A DNA stretch of 64,000 nt, taken from positions 124,001 through 188,000 of the forward strand of contig DLPC01000023.1 in assembly GCA_002478565.1 (NCBI GenBank), given 5' to 3'. Numbering within the stretch: the first letter of the stretch is position 1; every line of letters starts with the position of its first letter. The stretch is from Flavobacteriales bacterium UBA7468 (GTDB lineage: Bacteria > Bacteroidota > Bacteroidia > Flavobacteriales_D > Crocinitomicaceae). The notes beneath the pieces are model-generated. The model ran no database searches. It saw only the letters and a program-made list of their open reading frames with translations, and was not told where the DNA came from. Below, one piece after another: positions 7,842-15,923 of this stretch. Both the position numbers and the translations under genes were made by a program.

Positions 7842-9080
7842 TTGCCAGCGATACACACCAGAAATAACAAGAAGAAAATCATTAACGACCCTGTCTATGG
7901 TTTTATTTCCTTGCCTCACGAAATAATTTTCGATATCCTCGAACATCCCTATTTGCAAAGGTTGCGTCGCATCCAGCAATTAGGTTTGAGCCATTTGGTA
8001 TATCCTGGTGCCAATCATACCCGTTTTCATCATGTTTTAGGAGCCATGCACCTCATGATGCAAGCAGTAGCATGCATCCGAAGAAAGGGTCATGAAATTA
8101 CAGAAGAGGAAGAACGCGGCGTATGTTTGGCCATCTTGCTGCATGATATCGGTCACGGCCCATTTAGCCACGCCTTAGAGTATGATATCGTTTGTGGCGT
8201 GAGTCATGAGCAAATTTCTGGTTTCTTCATTGCTGAACTTTCTGTTGAATATGGTCATGACCTCGAAATCGCGTTGCAAATATTCAATAATTCTTACGCC
8301 AAGCCATTTTTGCACGAGTTAGTGAGTTCGCAACTCGACATGGATCGCCTTGATTACTTGAATCGGGATAGTTTTTATTCTGGTGTTTCCGAGGGGGTTA
8401 TTGGATCTGAACGACTCATTGAAATGCTCAATGTGCATAACGGACACTTAGTGCTCGAGGAGAAAGGCATCTATTCAGTAGAAAAATTTATTGTGGCACG
8501 CCGCCTCATGTATTGGCAAGTTTACCTGCATAAAACAGTAGTAGCAGCAGAGTTTATGCTCATTCATGCATTGAGACGCGCCAAGGAGTTGGTCAAGGGA
8601 GGTCAGTCTTTATTTGCAAGCCCTTCTTTGCAGTTTTTTTTGCAGCAAGATATCACTGCAGCACATTTTGAACAAGACCCGTTGGTCCTGACACATTTTG
8701 CCCAACTCGATGACTACGATATTTGGGGAGCCATTAAAGTATGGCAATTTGCCCCTGACTATATTTTAGCCACGCTGTGTTCTGGATTGGTAAACCGACA
8801 GCTTTTTAAAATAGAAATTTCCAAGACGCCATTTACTAATGAGCGCATTCAGAGCGTTCAACAACGCATTTTACAAGAACATCAGTTGAGCCCAGAATTG
8901 CTCAATTACTTTATTTACTCGGATGTGCTCACGAACCGTGCTTACAACGAACAAAAACACAACATTAATTTGCTGCTTAAAAACGGGCAAATTATGGAAC
9001 TTTCAGAAGCCTCCGATAACCTGAATATTTCGGCACTATCTACTCCGGTAGAAAAATACTTTTTGTGCTATCCGCGTTGA
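7842..9080 (+). CDS. HD-domain phosphohydrolase
   Basis: A protein of about 412 residues of the HD superfamily (dGTPase/SAMHD1-like group). Metal ligands are visible: histidine in TRFHHVLGAMHLM, the HD pair in LLHDIGHGPFSHALE, and the distal aspartate in SQLDMDRLDYL. Such proteins hydrolyse nucleotides or phosphodiesters; the substrate here is unknown. No ATG is available: the next in-frame methionine is at about residue 69, inside the HD domain, and a stop codon lies in frame at 7818. The start is therefore probably the TTG at 7842, before KKKIINDPVYGFI, which matches the family N-terminus. Confidence 0.87.
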   Translation: MPAIHTRNNKKKIINDPVYGFISLPHEIIFDILEHPYLQRLRRIQQLGLSHLVYPGANHTRFHHVLGAMHLMMQAVACIRRKGHEITEEEERGVCLAILLHDIGHGPFSHALEYDIVCGVSHEQISGFFIAELSVEYGHDLEIALQIFNNSYAKPFLHELVSSQLDMDRLDYLNRDSFYSGVSEGVIGSERLIEMLNVHNGHLVLEEKGIYSVEKFIVARRLMYWQVYLHKTVVAAEFMLIHALRRAKELVKGGQSLFASPSLQFFLQQDITAAHFEQDPLVLTHFAQLDDYDIWGAIKVWQFAPDYILATLCSGLVNRQLFKIEISKTPFTNERIQSVQQRILQEHQLSPELLNYFIYSDVLTNRAYNEQKHNINLLLKNGQIMELSEASDNLNISALSTPVEKYFLCYPR

Positions 9081-9087
9081 ATCGTTG

Positions 9088-9579
9088 TTATCGCTTGATA
9101 ATGACTGTTTTATTTAATACCGCTGAAGTTGGTATAGTAATCAGTGAGCCATCCATAGAGCGGATATACATAAAGAAAAAACTAAGGTCAATCAATTCAC
9201 CTTCGATGTCAAATTCCTTGTCGTAAATCCGTAGAGTTTCTCCAATTTTTAAGGGGTGATTGAAATAAAGAATAAGACTTGCCGTAATATTTGAAAGAAT
9301 GGACCAATTTGCGAAAAAGGCAATTCCAATAACGGTGATCGTCGATGTAAAAAATACCATGAGATCCTTGGATTCAATGTTCCATATCGCTGCGATGACA
9401 AGCAGGAAAAAGATCGCTAAAAACAAGTTAATGATCCGATTTGAAATGCGCTTTCTTTTGATGTCGCCGTCAAATTTCTTTAAAAATTTGGTAACGGCCT
9501 TGCCGGCAATGATTCTGATCAACAAGGTAGTAGCTAATAAGATTAATGTTTTAATAGCGGCTAAATAAAAGAAATCCAT
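9088..9579 (-). CDS. Small MscS-like mechanosensitive channel protein
   Basis: A 163-residue protein with two to three membrane segments, followed by a short MscS-type beta domain (ILYFNHPLKIGETLRI, then IPTSAVLNKTVI). The order and motifs match the pore helix and middle domain of MscS, but it is much shorter than E. coli MscS (286 residues) because the C-terminal alpha/beta vestibule is missing. Such minimal members are common in Bacteroidota. It probably protects against osmotic downshock. Convergent with the HD gene. Confidence 0.8.
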   Translation of the reverse strand: MDFFYLAAIKTLILLATTLLIRIIAGKAVTKFLKKFDGDIKRKRISNRIINLFLAIFFLLVIAAIWNIESKDLMVFFTSTITVIGIAFFANWSILSNITASLILYFNHPLKIGETLRIYDKEFDIEGELIDLSFFFMYIRSMDGSLITIPTSAVLNKTVIIKR

Positions 9580-9655
9580 AATATCCTATGTTAAAGTTGA
9601 AACGCTTGATAATCAATCTTCAATACAATTCTTTTCTCAGATAGATCTGAGCAGC

Positions 9656-10420
9656 TTACTCTTGTGCTTTTATCTTATTCCAATAATTATCCATTGCTGC
9701 GAGGTCTAGCTCTTTGATATCCATTCCTTGCTCTGAAATTAGCGCTTCCATTTTTTGAAAGCGCCCGATAAATTTCTGATTGGTTGTAGCCAGCGCATTT
9801 TCGGGTGAAATGTTTAAAAAACGTGCGTAATTCACAAGTGAAAATAAAACGTCTCCGAACTCCGCTTCAACGCGCTCAGAGTTCAGCTCAATTTCATGGC
9901 GTAATTCAGACAATTCTTCTTGAACTTTTGCCCAAGCATCTTCGGCATCGGCAAATTCAAAACCAATTCCTTTGACCTTTTCTTGGATGCGGGTAGCCTT
10001 TACTAAAGCAGGAAGGGAAGAGGGCACACCTTCTAACACTGATTTTTTGCCTTCTTTCAATTTGAGTTTCTCCCAATTGGCCTTGACCTCTTCCTCGTCT
10101 TTAACAACGGTGTCGCCATAAATATGTGGATGTCTGTAGATCAATTTATCACAGATTTGATTCAGTACTTCTGTGACATCAAAGAGCCCTTGTTCTTGCC
10201 CAATTTTACTGTAAAAAACCAAGTGTAGAAATAAATCGCCAAGTTCGCCTTTTAGGCTTTGGTAATCTTGAGCGGTAATGGCATCAGCCATTTCATAGGT
10301 TTCTTCGATCGTCAGGTTGCGCAAGGTTTCAAAGGTTTGTTTTTGATCCCAAGGGCATTGCGCTCGCAGTTCATCCATGATGTTTAATAAGCGCTCAAAG
10401 GCAAGAAGTCTATTATCCAT
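9656..10420 (-). CDS. mazG: Nucleoside triphosphate pyrophosphohydrolase MazG
   Basis: A 254-residue MazG protein that hydrolyses (d)NTPs to monophosphate and pyrophosphate as a house-cleaning activity. Two MazG domains are visible. The first has CPWDQKQTFETLRNLTIEETYE and a GELGDLFLHLVFY block. The second has EVQEELSELRHEIE and EAEFGDVLFSLVNYARF, with the EExxE and ExxD metal-binding patterns. Length matches the family. A TAACTTTG box ends four bases before its ATG (10425-10432). Confidence 0.93.
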   Translation of the reverse strand: MDNRLLAFERLLNIMDELRAQCPWDQKQTFETLRNLTIEETYEMADAITAQDYQSLKGELGDLFLHLVFYSKIGQEQGLFDVTEVLNQICDKLIYRHPHIYGDTVVKDEEEVKANWEKLKLKEGKKSVLEGVPSSLPALVKATRIQEKVKGIGFEFADAEDAWAKVQEELSELRHEIELNSERVEAEFGDVLFSLVNYARFLNISPENALATTNQKFIGRFQKMEALISEQGMDIKELDLAAMDNYWNKIKAQE

Positions 10421-10424
10421 AGGG

Positions 10425-10432
10425 CAAAGTTA
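10425..10432 (-). promoter_or_regulatory. -7 promoter box (TAACTTTG) directly before mazG
   Basis: Minus strand TAACTTTG, a perfect match, ending four bases before the mazG ATG. This spacing predicts a leaderless or nearly leaderless mRNA. Confidence 0.45.
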
Positions 10433-10454
10433 GCACATGAATTGGGCTTTTCAT

Positions 10455-10462
10455 TAACTTTG
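10455..10462 (+). promoter_or_regulatory. -7 promoter box (TAACTTTG) directly before the PagL-like gene
   Basis: Perfect TAnnTTTG match ending three bases before the ATG at 10466. The box lies downstream of the alternative TTG at 10442, so that TTG cannot be used from this promoter. Confidence 0.45.
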
Positions 10463-10465
10463 GTT

Positions 10466-11524
10466 ATGCGTTTGACACTGAGCTTGTTTGTTTTATTCGT
10501 TTGTCACCTTCATTTTTTTGCCCAAGGTGGATTTGAATACCGACAAAAGTTAGGATTTTTAATTGCCCACCGACCCTTGATGGCACATTTACCACAAGCA
10601 CCTGCGGTTGCTTCAGAGTGCTCATACATTTATCAAACCAAGCAACTGAAACGGTGGCATCAGACTTATCGAAATCCTTTAGTTGGCGGCACTTTATTTT
10701 TTGGTTCAGTGGGTAACAACCAAGTTTTAGGAAGATTCATTGGAGCCTATGGCTTTGTCGAACTTCCGCTTATTAAATACAAAAAATACAGACTAGATTT
10801 TCGTTTTGCTACTGGTTTAGGTTATACCAATAGACCTTTCGATCCCGTTTTAAATCCCGAAAACGTGGCCATTGGCTCTCGTGTCAATGCCCTCATGTGT
10901 TTCGCTTTAAAGCAAAGCGTTCGCTTCAATCATTATGGGCTTACATTTGGAATTGACATGACTCATTTTTCCAATGCGAGTTATCAAATGCCCAACTTAG
11001 GCATCAATTTGCCGTATTTGTCTGTGGGTATCCAACGATTTTTTGATGAAGTTGGCCCAAAAGAAGTCAACAATGAATTGCAGCGCCCGGCATTGAGCTT
11101 CGGTGCCTCCTTGATATATACTCAAAAAGAAATGCGACCTGTGGGTGTAGGGCGCTATCCTGTTTATGCGGGCAGTATCTTTGCAAGAAAGTATTACGGG
11201 CCTAAAGCTGGGCTTGAAATGTCTCTTGATCTCATCTACAAAATGGGTCTTTTACACCACCCAAGTTATCCCGATGCTTCAGGTTTAGATCCTTTGCAGG
11301 TTGGTTTGTATCTGGGCTATATTCAGCCCTTTGATCGGCTCCAATACATTTATGGTCTCGGTTATTACTTGCGCGATGTTCTAAAACCAGATGAACCATT
11401 TTATATTCGTTTGGGTGTCCGCTATTCGCTCACGGCCCAGCTAGAGGGGATGTTTATTCTTAAAACGCACTACGCTAAAGCGGATTACATGGAACTGGGT
11501 TTGACTTACCATTTCAACAAATGA
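10466..11524 (+). CDS. PagL-like lipid A 3-O-deacylase / acyloxyacyl hydrolase family outer-membrane protein
   Basis: A 352-residue protein with a signal peptide (basic N-terminus, hydrophobic core to about residue 20, HFFAQ). The mature part is rich in alternating aromatic beta strands, as in a small outer-membrane barrel. It has the PagL-type active-site pattern H-x-S-N at about residues 167-170 (THFSNAS), followed by NLGINLPYLSVG. PagL removes the 3-O acyl chain of lipid A. This protein is about twice as long as classical PagL, which is usual in Bacteroidota members. The ATG at 10466 was chosen over a TTG at 10442. Its stop overlaps the next gene (ATGA). Confidence 0.72.
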   Translation: MRLTLSLFVLFVCHLHFFAQGGFEYRQKLGFLIAHRPLMAHLPQAPAVASECSYIYQTKQLKRWHQTYRNPLVGGTLFFGSVGNNQVLGRFIGAYGFVELPLIKYKKYRLDFRFATGLGYTNRPFDPVLNPENVAIGSRVNALMCFALKQSVRFNHYGLTFGIDMTHFSNASYQMPNLGINLPYLSVGIQRFFDEVGPKEVNNELQRPALSFGASLIYTQKEMRPVGVGRYPVYAGSIFARKYYGPKAGLEMSLDLIYKMGLLHHPSYPDASGLDPLQVGLYLGYIQPFDRLQYIYGLGYYLRDVLKPDEPFYIRLGVRYSLTAQLEGMFILKTHYAKADYMELGLTYHFNK

Positions 11525-12255
11525 AAGCGGGCAGCATCTTTTTGATTTTTCTATTACTTTTCTCTTGTCAAAAGCCAGCTGATAGGGCTTGTTGGAAGGG
11601 AGCTGGAAATGTAGTCAAGCAGCAGGTGCCTTTTGAATCATTTGAGTTTTTACATATCTATCCGCATATGAAGGTAGTGCTTTTCCAAGATTCATTGGAC
11701 TATGTTGAGTGGGAGGCCAACGAAAATCTCATGAATTTCCTTGAAGCAGAAAAAGCACTTGATACTTTGATCTTGCGAAATCACAATCGTTGCCGCTTTT
11801 TGCGCTATCGGAAAGAGCAAGTGACAGTCAAAGTGCACTTTACAGCCCTGCAGCAAATATTATTTGAAAACAGCGACACCGTAAAAACAGCTGGAATTTG
11901 GCAGCAAAACGAGCTGGAATTTATACTAAAGGAAGGCGCCGGAATGATCAATCTTGAACTAGCCGGAAATCATGCGTTGGTAAGAAATTTATATGGTTGG
12001 CAAAACTTGAGACTCAAAGGACAGCTCAATTGGTTATATGTTGATTTAGATGGATCAGCTAGTATCGAAGCCCAAGAATTACAACTTACAGACTCTTTGT
12101 TGTTTATCTCTGCTTCACCAAGATCTTCAAGATTGAGTTCAGATGGCATCAAGGTGAAAGCCCAGCTTCACAGCGTTGGGGATCTCTATTTAAAAGGTAT
12201 TCCAAGTTTATTGCTTCAAAAAGCTTATTCGAAAGGAAAAATTATTGTTGAATAA
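11521..12255 (+). CDS. GIN-domain (DUF2807-type) lipoprotein
   Basis: A 244-residue lipoprotein: signal sequence with lipobox LLFSC, cysteine at residue 16. The mature part opens with GAGNVVKQQVPFESFEFLHI and continues as a right-handed beta-helix-like repeat of short strands. This resembles the putative autotransporter adhesin head GIN domain (DUF2807) found in many Bacteroidota cell-surface proteins. The function is unknown; surface or periplasmic anchoring is inferred. It is translationally coupled to the PagL-like gene. Confidence 0.65.
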   Translation: MKAGSIFLIFLLLFSCQKPADRACWKGAGNVVKQQVPFESFEFLHIYPHMKVVLFQDSLDYVEWEANENLMNFLEAEKALDTLILRNHNRCRFLRYRKEQVTVKVHFTALQQILFENSDTVKTAGIWQQNELEFILKEGAGMINLELAGNHALVRNLYGWQNLRLKGQLNWLYVDLDGSASIEAQELQLTDSLLFISASPRSSRLSSDGIKVKAQLHSVGDLYLKGIPSLLLQKAYSKGKIIVE

Positions 12256-12267
12256 GAAAAACTCTTT

Positions 12268-13293
12268 ATGTTGAAATCGCAGTATGTTATTTTATGGATT
12301 TCCAGTTTGGTGGTGTTCAAACTTACCGGCCAGTTCTCAATTCACGGCACCTATGACACCTATTTAGCCAGTAGTCTAGATCAAAGAGATACGTTGCCAT
12401 TTTTGGTTTCGCAGGCTGCAGTCAATCAAGTTGATCTCAATTTGTTGGAGCTTGAATTTCGTCAGGAGTTCAAATACCTCAATTTACATTTTGCGCCTGC
12501 CATAGGTTCTTACATGCGACGCAATTATTCACAGGAAGCATTTTGGCGCAGAAATGTCTATGAAGCTTATGCTGAATTGAAATTCAAAAATAGCAAGTTG
12601 GCTTATGGCAGTTTCAGTTCTCCCTATACACAAGAAACACCTCGGGGTGTAGATCAACTCTTGTATACCCGCAGTCTTTCCGCAGAATACGTACCTTATT
12701 ACGTTGCAGGTTTGCGTTTTTCACAACAAATTTCAGAAAAATTGAGCGCACAATTTTTTCTAACCAACGGTTGGCAAAAGCTCAGTTTTACGCAAGCGCG
12801 ACCAAGTATAGGAGCGCTATTGCAATGGAAATTTGATGCTTTGACTTTGAATTGGAGTCATTTTTATGGAGATGTGGCGCCAAAAGGAAAACTCACGGCT
12901 GAAGCGGCCCAAAACCGTTGGCGCTATTTTCAGGAAGTCAATATTGGTTATAAAAAAGGCAACTATGAATGGCAAGCCTGTGCTTATATGGGGCTTCAGA
13001 GAAGTCAAGATGATTCCACCTTGATACTTTATGCCAATCGCTATTGGGGGCAAGCAAATTTACAAGTGCGCAGGTCCTTTGAAAATAATTGGAGTTTGAA
13101 CAGTAGAATTGAGACTTTTGTTGATCCAAAGCAGGTTGTTAGCCAGTTCTCAAGCCCTTATTTCTGTTCCTTTTCCCTTGGTTACATCAAGCAATTTGGT
13201 CCTGTTTTACAGCTTGGTCAAGAAATGCGGTATTTCTTCGGAAAAGAAGCGCAAATACCACTTTTATACACCTTTTTGCGCCTCAAATTTTAG
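12268..13293 (+). CDS. Putative outer-membrane beta-barrel protein
   Basis: A 341-residue protein with an N-terminal signal sequence (about residues 1-22, ending near LTGQ). Many amphipathic strands rich in Y, F and W follow (for example FRQEFKYLNLHFAPAIGSYM and LQWKFDALTLNWSHFYGDV), and it ends in YTFLRLKF with a terminal phenylalanine, as outer-membrane barrels do. It resembles porin-like barrels but no specific family is recognised. It starts 12 bases after the GIN lipoprotein gene, so it probably belongs to the same envelope operon. Confidence 0.65.
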   Translation: MLKSQYVILWISSLVVFKLTGQFSIHGTYDTYLASSLDQRDTLPFLVSQAAVNQVDLNLLELEFRQEFKYLNLHFAPAIGSYMRRNYSQEAFWRRNVYEAYAELKFKNSKLAYGSFSSPYTQETPRGVDQLLYTRSLSAEYVPYYVAGLRFSQQISEKLSAQFFLTNGWQKLSFTQARPSIGALLQWKFDALTLNWSHFYGDVAPKGKLTAEAAQNRWRYFQEVNIGYKKGNYEWQACAYMGLQRSQDDSTLILYANRYWGQANLQVRRSFENNWSLNSRIETFVDPKQVVSQFSSPYFCSFSLGYIKQFGPVLQLGQEMRYFFGKEAQIPLLYTFLRLKF

Positions 13294-13301
13294 TAAATTT
13301 G
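13294..13301 (+). promoter_or_regulatory. -7 promoter box (TAAATTTG) directly before the exonuclease III gene
   Basis: Perfect TAnnTTTG match right after the barrel gene's stop codon, ending four bases before the ATG at 13306. Predicts a leaderless or nearly leaderless mRNA. Confidence 0.45.
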
Positions 13302-13305
13302 GAGC

Positions 13306-14064
13306 ATGAACATCATTTCTTTTAACGTTAACGGTATTCGCGCAGTAGTTGGTAAAACCTTTATTGCCGATATGCAAGCACTACAACCAGACATCATTTG
13401 CCTACAAGAAACAAAGGCAACGCCAGAGCAGGTACAAGATGCTGTTGCCGAATTAAAAGGTTACCACGTATTCGCCTCAAGTGCCGAACGCAAAGGCTAT
13501 TCAGGTACTGCAATTTTAAGTAAAAACAATCCTATCAATGTTACCTATGGTATTGGCGTTGCTGAACACGATACCGAAGGCCGAGTCATCTGCGCAGAGT
13601 ACCCTGATTTTTTCTTAATCACGGTATACGTGCCTAATTCAGGTAGCGAATTGCTGCGTTTGGCATATCGTCAAACCTGGGATGCCGCATTTTTGGTTTA
13701 CCTCAAAAACTTAGAACTCCAAAAACCCGTATTGGTTTGCGGCGACTTCAACGTGGCTCATCAAGCTATCGATTTGGCGCGTCCGAAAGAAAATTACAAC
13801 AAAGCTGCGGGCTACATGCAAGAAGAAATTGACGGTATGAATGCCTACATTCAGGCTGGTCTGATCGATACATTTAGGATTTTGAATCCAGACACTGTCA
13901 AATATTCATGGTGGAGTTACCGTGCGGGCGCTCGCCAAAAAAACGTCGGCTGGCGGATCGACTATTTTTTAGCCAGTGCAGCCCTACAACCAGCCATTAA
14001 AGAAGCATACATTCTCAATGATATTTTAGGTTCTGACCACTGCCCGGTGGGTGTGGCGCTCTAA
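13306..14064 (+). CDS. xth: Exodeoxyribonuclease III (AP endonuclease)
   Basis: A 252-residue enzyme of the exonuclease III/AP endonuclease family that cuts at abasic sites in base excision repair. Motifs: MNIISFNVNGIRA, CLQETKA (metal glutamate), YSGTAILSK, VYVPNSG, CGDFNVAHQAIDLARPK, the SWWSYRAGARQKNVGWRIDY segment, and SDHCPVGV with the catalytic histidine. Length is typical of the ExoA branch. Cytoplasmic. Confidence 0.95.
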   Translation: MNIISFNVNGIRAVVGKTFIADMQALQPDIICLQETKATPEQVQDAVAELKGYHVFASSAERKGYSGTAILSKNNPINVTYGIGVAEHDTEGRVICAEYPDFFLITVYVPNSGSELLRLAYRQTWDAAFLVYLKNLELQKPVLVCGDFNVAHQAIDLARPKENYNKAAGYMQEEIDGMNAYIQAGLIDTFRILNPDTVKYSWWSYRAGARQKNVGWRIDYFLASAALQPAIKEAYILNDILGSDHCPVGVAL

Positions 14065-14073
14065 ATTTAGTTT

Positions 14074-14727
14074 ATGGAGCACCTCAAAGACACCTTTAAG
14101 CATAAGGGCCGACGCCGTCAACTCATTGCCGAATTGGCAGGTATGGGTATACAAGATGAAAGAATTCTAGAGGCATTCAATGCCATACCACGTCATTTCT
14201 TTCTAGATCTAGCTTTTGATGAACAGGCTTACACCAACATGGCCTTTCAAATAGGTTCAGGTCAGACCATCTCTCACCCTTTTACGGTGGCTTTTCAAAC
14301 AGAGCTTTTGGAGCTACAAAAAGGCATGAAAGTGCTAGAAATTGGAACGGGTTCAGGTTTTCAAACTTGTATCTTGTGTCAGTTAGGCGCACGTGTTTAC
14401 TCTATCGAAAGACATCAGCCTTTGCATCGTTCGGCTCGCCGGATTCTCGATTTTTTCAAATTCAATGCCAGTCTCTTTTTTGGTGATGGCTACAAGGGTA
14501 ATAAAGCATACGCACCCTATGACCGCATTTTAGTCACTTGCGGTGCCCCAGACATTCCACAAGAATTATTGGCACAACTCAAAGTTGGCGGTCTCATGAT
14601 TATTCCGGTAGGTGAGGGTGCGGAGCAAAAAATGCTCAAGATTCAAAAAATCACTGAGGCAGATATTCAAATCACAGAATTTGGTACTTTTAAATTTGTA
14701 CCCATGTTAGAACGCACAGTCAAATAG
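14074..14727 (+). CDS. pcm: Protein-L-isoaspartate O-methyltransferase
   Basis: A 217-residue SAM-dependent enzyme that methylates isoaspartyl residues so that damaged proteins can be repaired. Motifs: IPRHFFLDLAF, IGSGQTISHPFTVAFQTE, the SAM-binding LEIGTGSGFQTCILC, YSIERHQPLH, and DRILVTCGAPDIP. It lies nine bases after xth and two bases before the response regulator gene, so the three may be co-transcribed. A TAAATTTA box ends four bases before the ATG. Confidence 0.93.
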   Translation: MEHLKDTFKHKGRRRQLIAELAGMGIQDERILEAFNAIPRHFFLDLAFDEQAYTNMAFQIGSGQTISHPFTVAFQTELLELQKGMKVLEIGTGSGFQTCILCQLGARVYSIERHQPLHRSARRILDFFKFNASLFFGDGYKGNKAYAPYDRILVTCGAPDIPQELLAQLKVGGLMIIPVGEGAEQKMLKIQKITEADIQITEFGTFKFVPMLERTVK

Positions 14728-14729
14728 CC

Positions 14730-15896
14730 ATGCAAATTTTACTCATCGACGACGAGCGCGCCATTCGCCGTGCACTTAAAGAAATATTAGAATTCGAAAA
14801 TTGTCAGGTTGAAGAGGCCGAAAGTGGCGCACAAGCACTGCAGCAATTGGGTCAAAAAACTTTTGATTTGATATTTTCAGACATCAAAATGCCACAAATG
14901 GATGGCATTGAACTACTCGAACAAATCAAAAAAATGGGCATCGACACACCCGTTGTCATGATATCCGGCCACGGAACAGTTGAAACAGCGGTTGGTGCGA
15001 TCAAACTTGGTGCCTTTGATTTCATTGAAAAACCCCTTGACCTCAACCGCATTTTAGTCTTGCTCAGACAAGTCAAGGACCGCAATAACTTAGTACAAGA
15101 AACCGTTCAGCTCAAACAGGTCGTTAAAAAAATCAAAGGGACAAAAATCATTGGCCAAACACCTCAAATATTAGAGATTACAGCCATGATTGAAAAGGTG
15201 GCTCCATCAGATGCGCGCGTCTTGGTTACCGGTGAAAACGGAACAGGTAAAGAATTGGTAGCAAGGTCTTTACATGATATATCGAATCGCAATAAAGCGC
15301 CATTCATAGAGGTGAATTGTGCGGCTATTCCTGCAGAACTCATCGAAAGTGAACTGTTTGGTCATGAAAAAGGGGCCTTTACTTCGGCCGTCAAAGATCG
15401 GAAGGGAAAATTTGAACTCGCCTCAGGCGGAACACTTTTTCTAGACGAAATTGGCGATATGTCACTGTCTGCCCAAGCCAAAGTACTGAGGGCGTTGCAA
15501 GAGAACTTAATTCAGCGCGTTGGTGGTGAAAAAGATATCAAGGTAGACTGCCGGATCGTAGCTGCCACCAACAAAGACCTGCGTCAAGAAATCAAAGAAG
15601 GACGTTTTCGCGAAGATCTCTTTCATCGCTTGGCCGTGATTCTCATTCACGTACCATCGCTCAATGAGCGCCGCGATGACATTCCACTCTTAACTACACA
15701 TTTCTTGAGCTTGATTTGCCAAGATCACGGCATCCCGACTAAAAACATTGATGCAGCCGCGGTCTCAGCACTACAAAAGCTCAATTGGACAGGAAATATC
15801 CGTGAATTGCGCAATATCATTGAAAGACTCGTCATCCTCAGTGATCATAACATTACAGTCGAAGAGGTTCGGCGCTATGCAAATCCTAGCCATTAA
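14730..15896 (+). CDS. Sigma-54-type response regulator lacking a DNA-binding domain
   Basis: A 388-residue NtrC-family protein. Residues 1 to about 120 form a receiver ([11 protein letters not shown], phospho-acceptor aspartate in [22 protein letters not shown]). Residues from about 140 form the AAA+ sigma-54 activator domain: Walker A GENGTGKE, loop GAFTSA where most activators have GAFTGA, and Walker [13 protein letters not shown]. The protein ends at [15 protein letters not shown]...RRYANPSH, just after the AAA+ lid. The C-terminal Fis-type helix-turn-helix that normally follows is missing. It may activate from solution or by a partner. No sensor kinase is adjacent. Confidence 0.9.
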   Translation: MQILLIDDERAIRRALKEILEFENCQVEEAESGAQALQQLGQKTFDLIFSDIKMPQMDGIELLEQIKKMGIDTPVVMISGHGTVETAVGAIKLGAFDFIEKPLDLNRILVLLRQVKDRNNLVQETVQLKQVVKKIKGTKIIGQTPQILEITAMIEKVAPSDARVLVTGENGTGKELVARSLHDISNRNKAPFIEVNCAAIPAELIESELFGHEKGAFTSAVKDRKGKFELASGGTLFLDEIGDMSLSAQAKVLRALQENLIQRVGGEKDIKVDCRIVAATNKDLRQEIKEGRFREDLFHRLAVILIHVPSLNERRDDIPLLTTHFLSLICQDHGIPTKNIDAAAVSALQKLNWTGNIRELRNIIERLVILSDHNITVEEVRRYANPSH

Positions 15897-15923
15897 TTCA
15901 TTAATTTCACTCAAAATTAGTTT

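Noticed and set aside
9090..9104. Hairpin TTATC-GCTT-GATAA after the HD gene
   Set aside because: Only five base pairs and no T run.
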